Of a stretch of 64,000 nt of DNA, positions 33,116 to 41,685 are shown in pieces. Each line of letters opens with the position of its first letter. The stretch's first letter is position 1. The translations under genes and the position numbers were made by a program. The DNA comes from Kuafuiihalomonas sp964473255 (GTDB taxonomy: Bacteria > Myxococcota > Kuafuiibacteriia > Kuafuiibacteriales > Kuafuiibacteriaceae), in NCBI GenBank assembly GCA_964473255.1, contig CAYYOT010000005.1, positions 59,468-123,467 of the forward strand, written 5' to 3'. Below the pieces are notes generated by a model. That model saw only the letters and a program-made list of their open reading frames with translations. It had not been told where the DNA came from and did no database searches.

Positions 33116-34078
33116 ATGACCAATGTTCTGTGGCTCCAAGGGGGAGCGTGCTCCGGCAACACGATGTCGTTCTTGAATGCGGAGGAGCCGAGCGCGGTCG
33201 ATCTCGTGACCGACTTCGGACTCAACCTTCTGTGGCATCCGTCGCTCGGCATGGAGCTCGGACCGAATGTGCAGACGATTCTCGACGACTGCGTCAGCGG
33301 AAAAATCCAGCTCGATGTCTTTGTATTCGAGGGTACGGTCATCCAGGCCCCGAACGGGACCGGGCACTGGAATCGCTTCGCGGGTAAGCCGATGAAAGAC
33401 TGGGTCCAGGCGTTGTCCGACGCCGCGGGCTACGTGGTGGCGATCGGCGACTGCGCCACCTGGGGCGGGATTCCGGCCGTACCTCCCAATCCATCCGACT
33501 CGACGGGACTTCAGTTCCACAAGAAATCGGCCGGTGGCTACCTCGGCACCGATTTCCGCTCGAAAGCTGGCTTGCCGGTCATCAACATTCCCGGCTGCCC
33601 AGCCCACCCCGACTGGATCACCCAGATCATCGTAGCGTTGGGTACCGGTCGCGGCGGCGAGCTCGCCCTCGACGAGTACGCCCGGCCCAAGACGTTCTTC
33701 ACCAGCTTCACGCAGACCGGATGCACCCGGAACATGATGTTCGCCTACAAGGTCTCGACGACGGAGTTCGGTCAGCGGAAAGGCTGTCTGTTCTACGATC
33801 TGGGCTGTCGCGGCCCGTACACGCGCTCGCCTTGCAATCGGATCCTCTGGAATCGACAGTCGTCGAAGACCCGCGCCGGCATGCCGTGCATCGGCTGCAC
33901 CGAGCCGGAGTTCCCGCACCACGACCTCATGCCGGGCACCGTCTTCGCCACGCCGACGACGCTGGGCCTGCCCAATGAAGTTCCGCCGGGCATGTCGAAG
34001 CGCTCGTACCTCACGATGGTCGGCGCGGGTAAAGCCAACGCCCCCGACTGGTCGAAGGAAGACATCTTCGTCGTCTGA
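33116..34078 (+). CDS. hupS: [NiFe] hydrogenase small subunit, group 2a (HupS/HucS type)
   Basis: 320 residues from ATG 33116, with GGGAGGG 5 bp upstream; ATG 33101 is also in frame but that ribosome-binding site lies inside it. The sequence follows cyanobacterial HupS closely from memory: TNVLWLQGGACSGN, GDCATWGGIPA, PGCPAHPDWIT, CTRNMMF, CLFYDLGCRGP, NRQSSKTRAGMPCIGCTEPEFP. It has no Tat signal, as expected for group 2a. The proximal-cluster motif is CSGN rather than CxxC, fitting a cluster with fewer Cys ligands as reported for the oxygen-insensitive mycobacterial Huc enzyme. It passes electrons from the NiFe site outward. Confidence 0.95.
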   Translation: MTNVLWLQGGACSGNTMSFLNAEEPSAVDLVTDFGLNLLWHPSLGMELGPNVQTILDDCVSGKIQLDVFVFEGTVIQAPNGTGHWNRFAGKPMKDWVQALSDAAGYVVAIGDCATWGGIPAVPPNPSDSTGLQFHKKSAGGYLGTDFRSKAGLPVINIPGCPAHPDWITQIIVALGTGRGGELALDEYARPKTFFTSFTQTGCTRNMMFAYKVSTTEFGQRKGCLFYDLGCRGPYTRSPCNRILWNRQSSKTRAGMPCIGCTEPEFPHHDLMPGTVFATPTTLGLPNEVPPGMSKRSYLTMVGAGKANAPDWSKEDIFVV

Positions 34079-34109
34079 GGACGGCAGCAAAAGTCAGGAG
34101 ACGAAACGA

Positions 34110-35705
34110 ATGAGTACCGAGACCCTCGACATCTCTCCCGTCGGCCGCGTCGAAGGCGACCTGGACGTCCGCGTCGAGATCGACAACGGCAACGTCGTCA
34201 ATGCCTGGACGCAGGCCGAAATGTTCCGCGGCTTCGAGCTGATCCTGCGGGGCAAGGACCCCCAGGCCGGGCTGGTCGTGACCCCGCGCGCCTGCGGGAT
34301 CTGCGGTGCCTCGCACCTCACCTGTGCGGCCTGGGCATTGGATACCGCCTACGCGACCGAGGTCCCGCGCAACGCGATCATCGCGCGAAATCTGGGCCAG
34401 ATCGTGGAGAGCCTGCAGAGCCAGCCTCGCTACTTCTACGGTCTGTACGCCATCGACATGGTCAACGAGAAATACCGGGGCTCGAAGTACTACGAGGAAG
34501 CAGTGAAGCGCTTCGCGCCCTTTACGGGCAGCTCCTACGAGCTGGGCGTCACCATCTCCGGCAAGCCAGTGGAGATCTACGCCCTGCTCGGCGGTCAGTG
34601 GCCACACTCCTCGTACATGGTTCCGGGAGGCGTGATGTGCGCGCCCACGCTGACCGACGTGACGCGCTCCTGGTCGATCCTCGAGTACTTTCGGCGGAAC
34701 TGGCTGGAGCCGTGCTGGCTCGGCTGCTCGCTCGAGCGCTACGAAGAGATCAAAAGCCACGACGACTTCATGGCGTGGATGGAGGAGAACGAAGACCACG
34801 CGAACTCCGACCTCGCGTTCTACTACAAGGCAGGCGTGGATTACGGACTCGACAAGTACGGCGGCGGCGTCGGCCGCTACATCACCTGGGGCTACCTCCC
34901 CCACGAGGACAAATACCAGCGTCCGACGATCGAAGGCCGAAACGACGCCGTCATCATGAAGAGCGGAATCTACGACGGTGTGAACGACAAGTTCATTACC
35001 ATGGACCAGTCGCGAGTCCGCGAAGATACCTTGCACGCTTGGTACAGCGAGCCGCCGGGACGCGTGCATCCGTACGACCGGACGACGAACGCCGTCCCCA
35101 ACAACGAAACCGACTTTTCCGGGAACTACTCCTGGTGCACGGCGGTGAGCGACCACGAGCTCGGTCGCTGCGAGGCGGGACCGTTCGCTCGGCAGATGGT
35201 GGCCGGCGGAACGCACGGGCACGCGTGGCAGCACCACGACCCGTTCGTTTACGACATGTACAAGAGCCTCGGCGGACCGAGCCTGCACCTACGGCAGATC
35301 GCGCGCATGCACGAGACCATCAAGCTGTATCGGCAGGCCGAAAGGTGTCTCCGCGAGTTCCGACTGGACGAGCCGTTCTACGTAAAGCCGAAGCCGCAAG
35401 ACGGAAAGGGGTGGGGCGCGACCGAGGCCATCCGCGGCGCTCTGGCCCACTGGATCGAGGTCGAGGGCGGCAAGATCAAGAACTACCAGATCATCTCGCC
35501 AACCACCTGGAACGTCGGACCGCGCGATGAAAAGGAGGCACGGGGCCCCATCGAGGAAGCGCTCGTAGGGACACCCATCGCCGACAAGAACGACCCGGTG
35601 GAAGTCGGTCACGTGGCGCGGTCCTTCGACTCGTGCCTGGTGTGCACCGTGCACGCGTACGACAAGAAGACGGGCAAGCAGCTGGCGAAGTTCCGGACCG
35701 CTTAG
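34110..35705 (+). CDS. hupL: [NiFe] hydrogenase large subunit, group 2a (HupL/HucL type)
   Basis: 531 residues from ATG 34110. The NiFe-binding motifs are present: L1 RACGICGASHLTCA near residue 52 and L2 DSCLVCTVH near the end. After the final His a 16-residue tail (AYDKKTGKQLAKFRTA) remains; it should be removed by the protease encoded next after nickel insertion. It binds the NiFe(CN)2CO centre and oxidises H2. Gap to hupS is 31 bp, so it is cotranscribed. Family enzymes have high H2 affinity and can use atmospheric H2 in some soil bacteria. Confidence 0.96.
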   Translation: MSTETLDISPVGRVEGDLDVRVEIDNGNVVNAWTQAEMFRGFELILRGKDPQAGLVVTPRACGICGASHLTCAAWALDTAYATEVPRNAIIARNLGQIVESLQSQPRYFYGLYAIDMVNEKYRGSKYYEEAVKRFAPFTGSSYELGVTISGKPVEIYALLGGQWPHSSYMVPGGVMCAPTLTDVTRSWSILEYFRRNWLEPCWLGCSLERYEEIKSHDDFMAWMEENEDHANSDLAFYYKAGVDYGLDKYGGGVGRYITWGYLPHEDKYQRPTIEGRNDAVIMKSGIYDGVNDKFITMDQSRVREDTLHAWYSEPPGRVHPYDRTTNAVPNNETDFSGNYSWCTAVSDHELGRCEAGPFARQMVAGGTHGHAWQHHDPFVYDMYKSLGGPSLHLRQIARMHETIKLYRQAERCLREFRLDEPFYVKPKPQDGKGWGATEAIRGALAHWIEVEGGKIKNYQIISPTTWNVGPRDEKEARGPIEEALVGTPIADKNDPVEVGHVARSFDSCLVCTVHAYDKKTGKQLAKFRTA

Positions 35706-35727
35706 CCCCGGGTCTCGACCCCGCCCA

Positions 35728-36516
35728 ATGCTCACCATCATCGGGTGCGGAAACCTCAATCGACGCGACGACGGCGTGGGCGTCGTCGTCGCTCAGCGAT
35801 TGCAAGAGCGCTTGCGCCGCCACCCGGTTCCGAACGTCCAGGTCTTCGACTGCGGAACTGCCGGCATCGACGTCATGTTCAAGGCCAAGGGAAGCGATGC
35901 CCTCCTGATCATCGACGCGGCGGTGAGCGGCTCCGAGCCCGGCTCCGTCTACGACGTGCCCGGCCACGAGCTCGCCCAGCCCTACGAGCCGTCCATGTCA
36001 CTGCACGACTTCCGGTGGGACCACGCCCTCGCGGCCGGCCGCAAGATCTTCCGCGAGGCCTTTCCTTCGGACATCCGGGTTTGGCTCGTCGAAGCCGAGA
36101 CAACGGACTACGGGCTGGAGATGACCCCTGCGGTCAGCGAAGCCGCGGATGTCGTGTACCGGCGTGCTCTCAAGCACCTCGCGGACTACGCGGTGAAGCG
36201 GCGCGTCGATACCGACTCGGTCCAAGTCGAGCTTCGGCGGGGATCCATCCGGCTGAGCAAGGCGGTCTATGATCGCTTCTTTGGTGGACGAGAAGGCGTC
36301 CTCCTTCTCGAGCGAGATGGGCGGATCTGCCTGGTGCCCGTCGAGCAGGTCGACGGGGGGCTCTTGGTCAAGCAACGAAACCTGCACGGAGACCGCGTGA
36401 TTCACGCTCAGGAGTTCTTGGCGAATCGGGGTCATTCGCTCGATGCTGTAGCGGTGGCGGTCAGCTGGGACCCGCAGCTCGGAGCTCTGGCGTTTCGCCT
36501 TCCGGAAGTCTCATGA
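35728..36516 (+). CDS. Hydrogenase maturation protease (M52) with C-terminal extension
   Basis: 262 residues. Residues 1-155 are a HupD/HoxW-type endopeptidase (IIGCGNLNRRDDGVGV at the N-terminus with the nickel-sensing Asp, then LIIDAAVSG and LHDFRWDHAL), which cuts the C-terminal tail of the large subunit. Residues about 158-262 are an extra domain not found in the usual 150-170 residue proteases (LRRGSIRLSKAVYDRFFGGR, and others), of unknown fold. The neighbouring large subunit is the obvious substrate. It overlaps the next gene by 4 bp. Confidence 0.87.
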   Translation: MLTIIGCGNLNRRDDGVGVVVAQRLQERLRRHPVPNVQVFDCGTAGIDVMFKAKGSDALLIIDAAVSGSEPGSVYDVPGHELAQPYEPSMSLHDFRWDHALAAGRKIFREAFPSDIRVWLVEAETTDYGLEMTPAVSEAADVVYRRALKHLADYAVKRRVDTDSVQVELRRGSIRLSKAVYDRFFGGREGVLLLERDGRICLVPVEQVDGGLLVKQRNLHGDRVIHAQEFLANRGHSLDAVAVAVSWDPQLGALAFRLPEVS

Positions 36517-37484
36517 GCGCGAGTGAACACGTCAGGAACACGGTGGCCGAAGTTCGAGCCTCGGGGCGGACCGAGCTCGAGCAAGCCGAGTCACTGGTCG
36601 AGTTCGCCTTCGACCTCCAGAAGAAGCCCAAGAGCGAACAGGACCTGGTCGATGCGCTGTACCTCTACGCGCAGGCCCGAGAGCTGTCCGCGCCCCATCC
36701 TCTGGCCCAGGCCCGAGCGCTGGCCGGCCAGGGCTCGACCCTCCGCCGCCTACCCAGCGGCGGAGTGGAAGCGCTGCAGGAGGCCCGGGCCTGCTTGACC
36801 GAGGCCCTCGGCGTTCTCCGAGAAGGCGGCGACGAGGAAGAGCAGGCCGAAGTGGAAATGACGCTTGGGTTGGTCAGCCAGGCGCTCGCTGCGCACGGCC
36901 TGGCCCCGCTGAACCAGGCCGTCCAGAGCTACCATCGGTCCCTGCAGACCTTCCGCAGGGACACGCATCCCCGCGAGTACGCGACGCTCCACAACAACCT
37001 CGCCACGGCCTACCTATCGATGAAGCTGTCGCCGGACAAAGAAGTCATGCGCGAGGCCATGGCTGTCCAGTCGTTTCAGGAAGCCCTGAAGGTCGTCACG
37101 CTCATCGAAGACCCAACGGAGTACGCGATGCTCCAGAACAACCTGGGCAATGCCTTGCAGGCCATGAGCTCCTCGCACCGCTTCGAAAACCTGACGCGGG
37201 CGGTCGAGGCCTACGATGAAGCGCTCAAGGTTCGGACCGAGTACGACACACCGCTGGAGTTCGCGAACACGATCGCCAACAAGGCGAACGCACTGATGAA
37301 CCTGCCCGATGATCCGGAACATCCGGAGAACGGAAATCCCCGGAACCTGGTGACGGCCATCGGACTTCTCGCCCAGGCTCGCGACGTTTTTCGGAACCGC
37401 GGCGTTAACGATCGCGCGCAGATCGTCGACGACCTGAGGGCGAGCCTCGAAGCCGAGGTTGCCGCAACCGGAGGCGTCGCGTGA
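36513..37484 (+). CDS. TPR protein of the hydrogenase operon
   Basis: 323 residues, all helical, with TPR-like repeats, the clearest being YATLHNNLATAYLSM, YAMLQNNLGNALQAM and FANTIANKANALMNL (about 155-265). TPR genes accompany group 2a hydrogenases in other bacteria; a scaffold or assembly role is likely but unproven. Cytosolic. ATG 36513 overlaps the protease stop; its own stop overlaps the next GTG (GTGA). Confidence 0.82.
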   Translation: MSASEHVRNTVAEVRASGRTELEQAESLVEFAFDLQKKPKSEQDLVDALYLYAQARELSAPHPLAQARALAGQGSTLRRLPSGGVEALQEARACLTEALGVLREGGDEEEQAEVEMTLGLVSQALAAHGLAPLNQAVQSYHRSLQTFRRDTHPREYATLHNNLATAYLSMKLSPDKEVMREAMAVQSFQEALKVVTLIEDPTEYAMLQNNLGNALQAMSSSHRFENLTRAVEAYDEALKVRTEYDTPLEFANTIANKANALMNLPDDPEHPENGNPRNLVTAIGLLAQARDVFRNRGVNDRAQIVDDLRASLEAEVAATGGVA

Positions 37485-38335
37485 CGTCGGAGCGCGACTT
37501 CGAGCAGCTCGCTCGAGACCTCGACCGCCTGGAGTCCGTCACCGAGCAGTGGTCGGCGGAGCAAAAAGCTACCGTGCAGGCCATTCGGTCCACGGTCGAA
37601 GGTATTCAGGTCGGTGCGTTCCGACGGCTGATCCGCATCATCAAGGAACAACCGGGGGGACTCGAGGCGCTCCAAGCCGCGCTCGACGATGACTGGGTGC
37701 GAGGCGTCTTGGCGTTCAACGGTCTGATACGGCCCCCCGAGCCGACGCTCGAAGAGCGAGTCGAGGAGGCTCTCGAGTCGGTACGCCCCATGCTCGCCTC
37801 TCACGGCGGAAACGTGGAGCTGGTGGAGGTGCCGTCGGAATCGGAGGTCCGGATACGGCTCCACGGGAGCTGCGATGGGTGCACGCACTCCGACGTGACG
37901 GTCCGGCAAGGCATCGAGACCGCGATCATGGAAGCGGTGCCCACGGTGGAACGCGTCAAGGTGGTCAGCGGCAAATCGGGCGGGAGTCTGGTCCAGCTCC
38001 CGGGCATAACCGAGAGCCCCTTCGCCGCAGCCTGGCACGAGGCCGGTCCCGTCGCCGACTTCGCCGAGGGCGTGCTCCGCGCCGTCGAGCTTTCGGATAC
38101 GTCCGTACTCTTGTTTCTGTCGGACGGCGAGCCCAAGGCCTATCGTAACGCCTGCTCCCACCTGGGCATGCCGCTGGATGACGGCACGCTCGAACGGGGC
38201 GTCATCACGTGCGCCTACCACGGCTTTCAATTCTCGGCCGAAACCGGAGAGTGCCTCACCGCGCCGGAGGTTCAGCTGCCTGGCTACCCGGTCAAGGTCG
38301 AGGCCGGTCAGGTCTGGGTGCAGATTTCATCATGA
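37481..38335 (+). CDS. NifU C-terminal domain fused to Rieske [2Fe-2S] ferredoxin (HucE/HhyE-like)
   Basis: 284 residues from GTG 37481. Residues 1-80 form a helical N-terminus. About 88-165 is a NifU C-terminal Fe-S scaffold with Cys131-x-x-Cys134 (GSCDGCTHS). About 180-284 is a Rieske domain with Cys225-x-His227 and Cys244-x-x-His247 (CSHLGM, CAYHGFQF), all four ligands present. In actinobacterial high-affinity hydrogenase operons a similar protein is proposed to pass electrons from the enzyme to the quinone pool. A role as electron acceptor or cluster donor of HupSL is the best inference. Confidence 0.9.
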   Translation: MTSERDFEQLARDLDRLESVTEQWSAEQKATVQAIRSTVEGIQVGAFRRLIRIIKEQPGGLEALQAALDDDWVRGVLAFNGLIRPPEPTLEERVEEALESVRPMLASHGGNVELVEVPSESEVRIRLHGSCDGCTHSDVTVRQGIETAIMEAVPTVERVKVVSGKSGGSLVQLPGITESPFAAAWHEAGPVADFAEGVLRAVELSDTSVLLFLSDGEPKAYRNACSHLGMPLDDGTLERGVITCAYHGFQFSAETGECLTAPEVQLPGYPVKVEAGQVWVQISS

Positions 38336-39486
38336 GCACCGCTCCGCTCCCGACGACTCCCCCGTGCGTGCTCGACCCGACCGGCCCGCAGGTCGTTCTC
38401 GGCGGCGCCGACCCTTTTCATCCGAACATCGCGCCCGACCGCGGTTCGCTCTTCGGTCCGCGTAGCGCCTTCTTCGACGTGCTCGAAGGACGACTCTTCA
38501 TTGCGGACACGGGCCACCATCGGGTCGTCGTGCACCATCGCCTGCCGACTCGGGACCGGGCCACCGCCGATCTCGTGCTCGGGCAGCCCGACGACCAGAC
38601 CGAGGCGCGCAATGCCGGACGCGACGAGCCCACGGCGCAAACGATGAACGTCCCCACGGGGCTGTGTCGCTGGGGATCGGGTCTTGCGGTCGCCGACTCC
38701 TGGAACAACCGCGTTCTCGTCTGGAGATCGATGCCGGCGAGCGACGGCCAGCCCGCCGACCTCGTCTTGGGGCAGGCCGACTTCGAGCACCAGCGGCCCA
38801 ATCGAGACCGGGCCGAACCCGGTCCCGACACCATGCACTGGCCCTTCCAGGTCCTGGCGCACGAGGGACGACTGTACGTGGCCGATGCCGGGAATCGACG
38901 CATCCTGGTGTGGCGAACGCTCCCCGAAGTGTCGGGTCAGCCCGCCGACTTCGTGCTCGGTCAAGCCGACCTGACGTCACGCAGCGACAACGGCGGATCG
39001 ACGGCCGACGCTCGAAGCCTGCGCTGGCCTCACGACCTCACGATCATCGACGGCAACCTCGCGGTCGCCGACGCCGGGAACAACCGGATCCTGATCTGGG
39101 AGGGGCTCCCCGACGAAGCCAATGCCCCGGCCGCCCGGGTGCTCGGCCAAGCGGACTTCGGAGGAACCGACCATAATCGCGCCACCTACTGGCCGACCGC
39201 ATCCGCCCTCAGCATGCCGTACGCCCTGGCCTCCGCCGACGGGCAGCTGCTGGTCGCCGACACCGCGAACTCTCGGATTGTCGCCTATTCAGCGCCGCTG
39301 GTCTCGGGAGGGCCCGCCTCTCGACTGACCGGCCAGCCCCACTTCGAGACCAAGGGCGACAACCGGAACCGGCTGCCCGTGCGGGACAGCCTCTGCTGGC
39401 CCTACGGACTGCAGGTCGTCGATGAGCTGGCGGTGGTCTCCGACACCGGAAACCACCGCGTCCTCCTATGGAGGCTCGCGGCATGA
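38332..39486 (+). CDS. NHL-repeat beta-propeller protein of the hydrogenase operon
   Basis: 384 residues from ATG 38332, which overlaps the previous stop by 4 bp. Six or so blades carry the NHL signature (LFIADTGHHRVVVHH, LAVADSWNNRVLVW, LYVADAGNRRILVW, LAVADAGNNRILIW, LLVADTANSRIVAY, LAVVSDTGNHRVLLW), separated by repeated ADLVLGQADF segments. No signal peptide, so cytosolic. NHL genes are regular partners of group 2a hydrogenases; an assembly or docking role is inferred. Confidence 0.87.
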   Translation: MSTAPLPTTPPCVLDPTGPQVVLGGADPFHPNIAPDRGSLFGPRSAFFDVLEGRLFIADTGHHRVVVHHRLPTRDRATADLVLGQPDDQTEARNAGRDEPTAQTMNVPTGLCRWGSGLAVADSWNNRVLVWRSMPASDGQPADLVLGQADFEHQRPNRDRAEPGPDTMHWPFQVLAHEGRLYVADAGNRRILVWRTLPEVSGQPADFVLGQADLTSRSDNGGSTADARSLRWPHDLTIIDGNLAVADAGNNRILIWEGLPDEANAPAARVLGQADFGGTDHNRATYWPTASALSMPYALASADGQLLVADTANSRIVAYSAPLVSGGPASRLTGQPHFETKGDNRNRLPVRDSLCWPYGLQVVDELAVVSDTGNHRVLLWRLAA

Positions 39487-40748
39487 GCCTGACCCTCGAG
39501 TCCGTGGCATCGACGACCAGCGCGTGTCCGGATTGCCAAGCCGAAGTGGTCGACCCGTACCAGCGGCGGTATCGCTACCCCTTCACAACGTGCGCATCGT
39601 GTGAGCCACGGACCTCCCGAGCCGCCTCTCCTTTCGCGGCCTTCGAGCCGTGCCCAGCTTGCGTAGCCGAAAGGAACGACCCTTCGTCGCGGTACTACGA
39701 GGCCGAGCTGATCGCGTGTCACGCCTGCGGTCCGCGAGCGTGGCTCGAGCGGACGGACGGTCGGGCGTTCAGCGTCGAGCGCTATTCGATGATGGACGCG
39801 GTCGACGCCGTGGGCTCGTTGGTGACGATGGGTGAACGGGTGGCGCTCCAGTGGGGCGAAGGTTTCGATGTGTGCTGCGACGCGCGACAGCAAGCCCCCT
39901 TGTCCGAGCTCCGGGAAGCGTATCGCCAGCTGGCTCCGGAGGGGCGGATCTTCCGCTGGCGCGAAGACGAGCCTCGACCTTCCACACTGCACCGATTGGC
40001 GCTCCACCGAGTGAAGCATCCGGTGGCCTACGTTCGGGTCGCCACGCTCAGCGAGGCGCGAGGACTGGCCGACTGGATCCTGCGAAACGACCTACCGACG
40101 ACGCAATCCCACGACTCGGGCCTGAAGCCCGTGCCCCTCCTCGATGTGGACGGTTCGGATCCCGGCGCATCGCTGTACGCTCAGCTCCGAGCGGAGCAGA
40201 GCTGGTCGGAGCTGCGGCTGAACTTCGGGGGACTGCCTCTTCTAGAGGACCTTCGATCGCGAGCGCCCGAGCTCGAGCCTCTCTTGAGCGTCCGCCCGTC
40301 GACCACGTCGTTCGCTCGGTTCGCGGATGCTGCAGCGTTTCTCATCGAGGCCGATCGCTCGCGCGCGCATGAGCTGGCGGCCGGCGTCGACGGTATCGGA
40401 GCCCTCGAGGCGCTCGTGGACGACGCGGCGATCGCGGGGGCTCGACGCGAAGAACACTACCCGATCGCACTTCCGCGCCTCGTCGAAACCGGCCTTCCCT
40501 ATCTCGAGCCCTTGGGGATGTGGCGCGCCATGCTCGGCGATCGCTTCGCCGAGGTCGCCCCCCGGACGATGGCGGCCCGCTGGTACGTCGCCGTAGCGGA
40601 TGGCCTCGCCCGCCTCGTTCACCTCCGTGAAACTCACCCCGATGCCGTCCTCTCAGCGGGCGACGGCATCGACTCGGACCGCTTGCGTTCACTCACCCGG
40701 GAGGCGCTCGACGCCCTCGGGCCGAACGCGAACCAGTCAAGGAGCTGA
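39483..40748 (+). CDS. HypF-like zinc-finger protein lacking HypF catalytic domains
   Basis: 421 residues from ATG 39483. Residues 15-82 contain two HypF-type zinc fingers: Cys15xxCys18-18aa-Cys37xxCys40 and Cys57xxCys60-18aa-Cys79xxCys82 (ACPDCQAEVVDP, RRYRYPFTTCASC, ACHACGP). About 105-180 recalls the start of the YrdC-like domain (GERVALQWGEGFDVCCDARQ) but with its substrate motif lost. There is no N-terminal acylphosphatase domain and no Kae1/carbamoyltransferase domain (normal HypF is about 750 residues). The C-terminal half is unrecognised. It could be a diverged scaffold or regulator of cyanide-ligand synthesis. Context is the hyp operon. Confidence 0.8.
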   Translation: MSLTLESVASTTSACPDCQAEVVDPYQRRYRYPFTTCASCEPRTSRAASPFAAFEPCPACVAERNDPSSRYYEAELIACHACGPRAWLERTDGRAFSVERYSMMDAVDAVGSLVTMGERVALQWGEGFDVCCDARQQAPLSELREAYRQLAPEGRIFRWREDEPRPSTLHRLALHRVKHPVAYVRVATLSEARGLADWILRNDLPTTQSHDSGLKPVPLLDVDGSDPGASLYAQLRAEQSWSELRLNFGGLPLLEDLRSRAPELEPLLSVRPSTTSFARFADAAAFLIEADRSRAHELAAGVDGIGALEALVDDAAIAGARREEHYPIALPRLVETGLPYLEPLGMWRAMLGDRFAEVAPRTMAARWYVAVADGLARLVHLRETHPDAVLSAGDGIDSDRLRSLTREALDALGPNANQSRS

Positions 40749-40753
40749 CCCGT

Positions 40754-41026
40754 ATGTGTCTTGGAATTCCCGGACGAATCGTGGCCATCCACGACGAAGA
40801 AAAGAAGCTCGGCGTCGTGGATGTCGGCGGCGTTCGACGCGTGACCAACCTGGCGTGCGTGCTCGCCGGGGAGCATCCCCGCGAGCTGATCGACGCTTGG
40901 GTTCTGGTCCACGTGGGCTTCGCCATGAGTCGAATCGACCCCGAGGAGGCGGAACGCACCATGCAGCTCCTCGAGGAAATGGGTGAAGTACAGCAGGAGC
41001 TGGAGGCCATGCGGGGCGCGCCGTGA
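40754..41026 (+). CDS. hypC: Hydrogenase maturation factor HypC
   Basis: 90 residues, normal HypC/HupF size. It begins MCLGIPGRI, with Cys2 that carries the Fe(CN)2CO intermediate together with HypD. The rest matches the small beta-barrel with a helical C-terminus (EAERTMQLLEEMGEVQQELE). Its stop overlaps the next GTG by 4 bp. Confidence 0.95.
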   Translation: MCLGIPGRIVAIHDEEKKLGVVDVGGVRRVTNLACVLAGEHPRELIDAWVLVHVGFAMSRIDPEEAERTMQLLEEMGEVQQELEAMRGAP

Positions 41027-41685
41027 CGACTCCGCTCGAACGCCTCTATCCCGGACTGACGGCGAAGGCTCCGGCGTCGGACCTCGAGCTCCTGCATTCG
41101 GCCCGGGCCAAGGCCAAGGACTCGGCCGACGTCAAAGAGCGATTCTTCGCCGACCAGGGCGAGTCCCTCGTGACAATGGCCAAAGGGATTGCGTCCACGT
41201 TCTCGAACGGCGGGCGTCTACTCACCATGGGGAACGGCGGTTCGGCGACCGACGCAGCTCACATCGCCGTCGAGTTCAACCACCCCGTCACGGTCGGGCG
41301 CCCCGCGCTTCCAGCGGTGCATCTCGGCGCCGACGTGCCGTTCATGACCGCCGTGGGCAACGACGTCGGCTTCACCCAGGTATTCGTGCGGCAGCTGATC
41401 GCTCTCGGCCGCCCCAAAGACGCGCTCCTGGGGCTGTCGACCAGCGGCAACTCGGACAACCTCCTGGCCGGGTTCAAAAAAGCACGAGAGCTGGGGATTC
41501 GCACCTTCGGTCTCGCCGGGGGCGACGGTGGCCGCATGCGGGCCTCGCCCGATGTCGACCTGTGCGTGGTCGTCGAAAGCCCTAGCATCCATCGGGTCCA
41601 GGAGAGTCACGTGGCCGCCTATCATGTAATCTGGGACCTGGTTCACACGATACTTGCACCACAGCGGAAGGGGGAAGCTCGATGA
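41023..41685 (+). CDS. SIS-domain phosphosugar isomerase (GmhA-like) within the hyp cluster
   Basis: 220 residues from GTG 41023. The SIS fold is clear: LLTMGNGGSATDAAHIAVEFNH near residue 67, PKDALLGLSTSGNSDNLL (sugar-phosphate binding), and IHRVQESHVAAYHVIWDLVH near the end with the His expected in sedoheptulose-7-phosphate isomerases. The position between hypC and hypD with overlaps at both ends (4 bp each) says it is expressed with hydrogenase maturation genes. I recall similar SIS genes in actinobacterial high-affinity hydrogenase loci. The substrate and any role in CO or CN ligand supply are unknown. Confidence 0.85.
   Translation: MTTPLERLYPGLTAKAPASDLELLHSARAKAKDSADVKERFFADQGESLVTMAKGIASTFSNGGRLLTMGNGGSATDAAHIAVEFNHPVTVGRPALPAVHLGADVPFMTAVGNDVGFTQVFVRQLIALGRPKDALLGLSTSGNSDNLLAGFKKARELGIRTFGLAGGDGGRMRASPDVDLCVVVESPSIHRVQESHVAAYHVIWDLVHTILAPQRKGEAR

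Noticed and set aside
34011..35288. 425-codon minus-strand frame opposite hupL
   Set aside because: Shadow of the hydrogenase large subunit.
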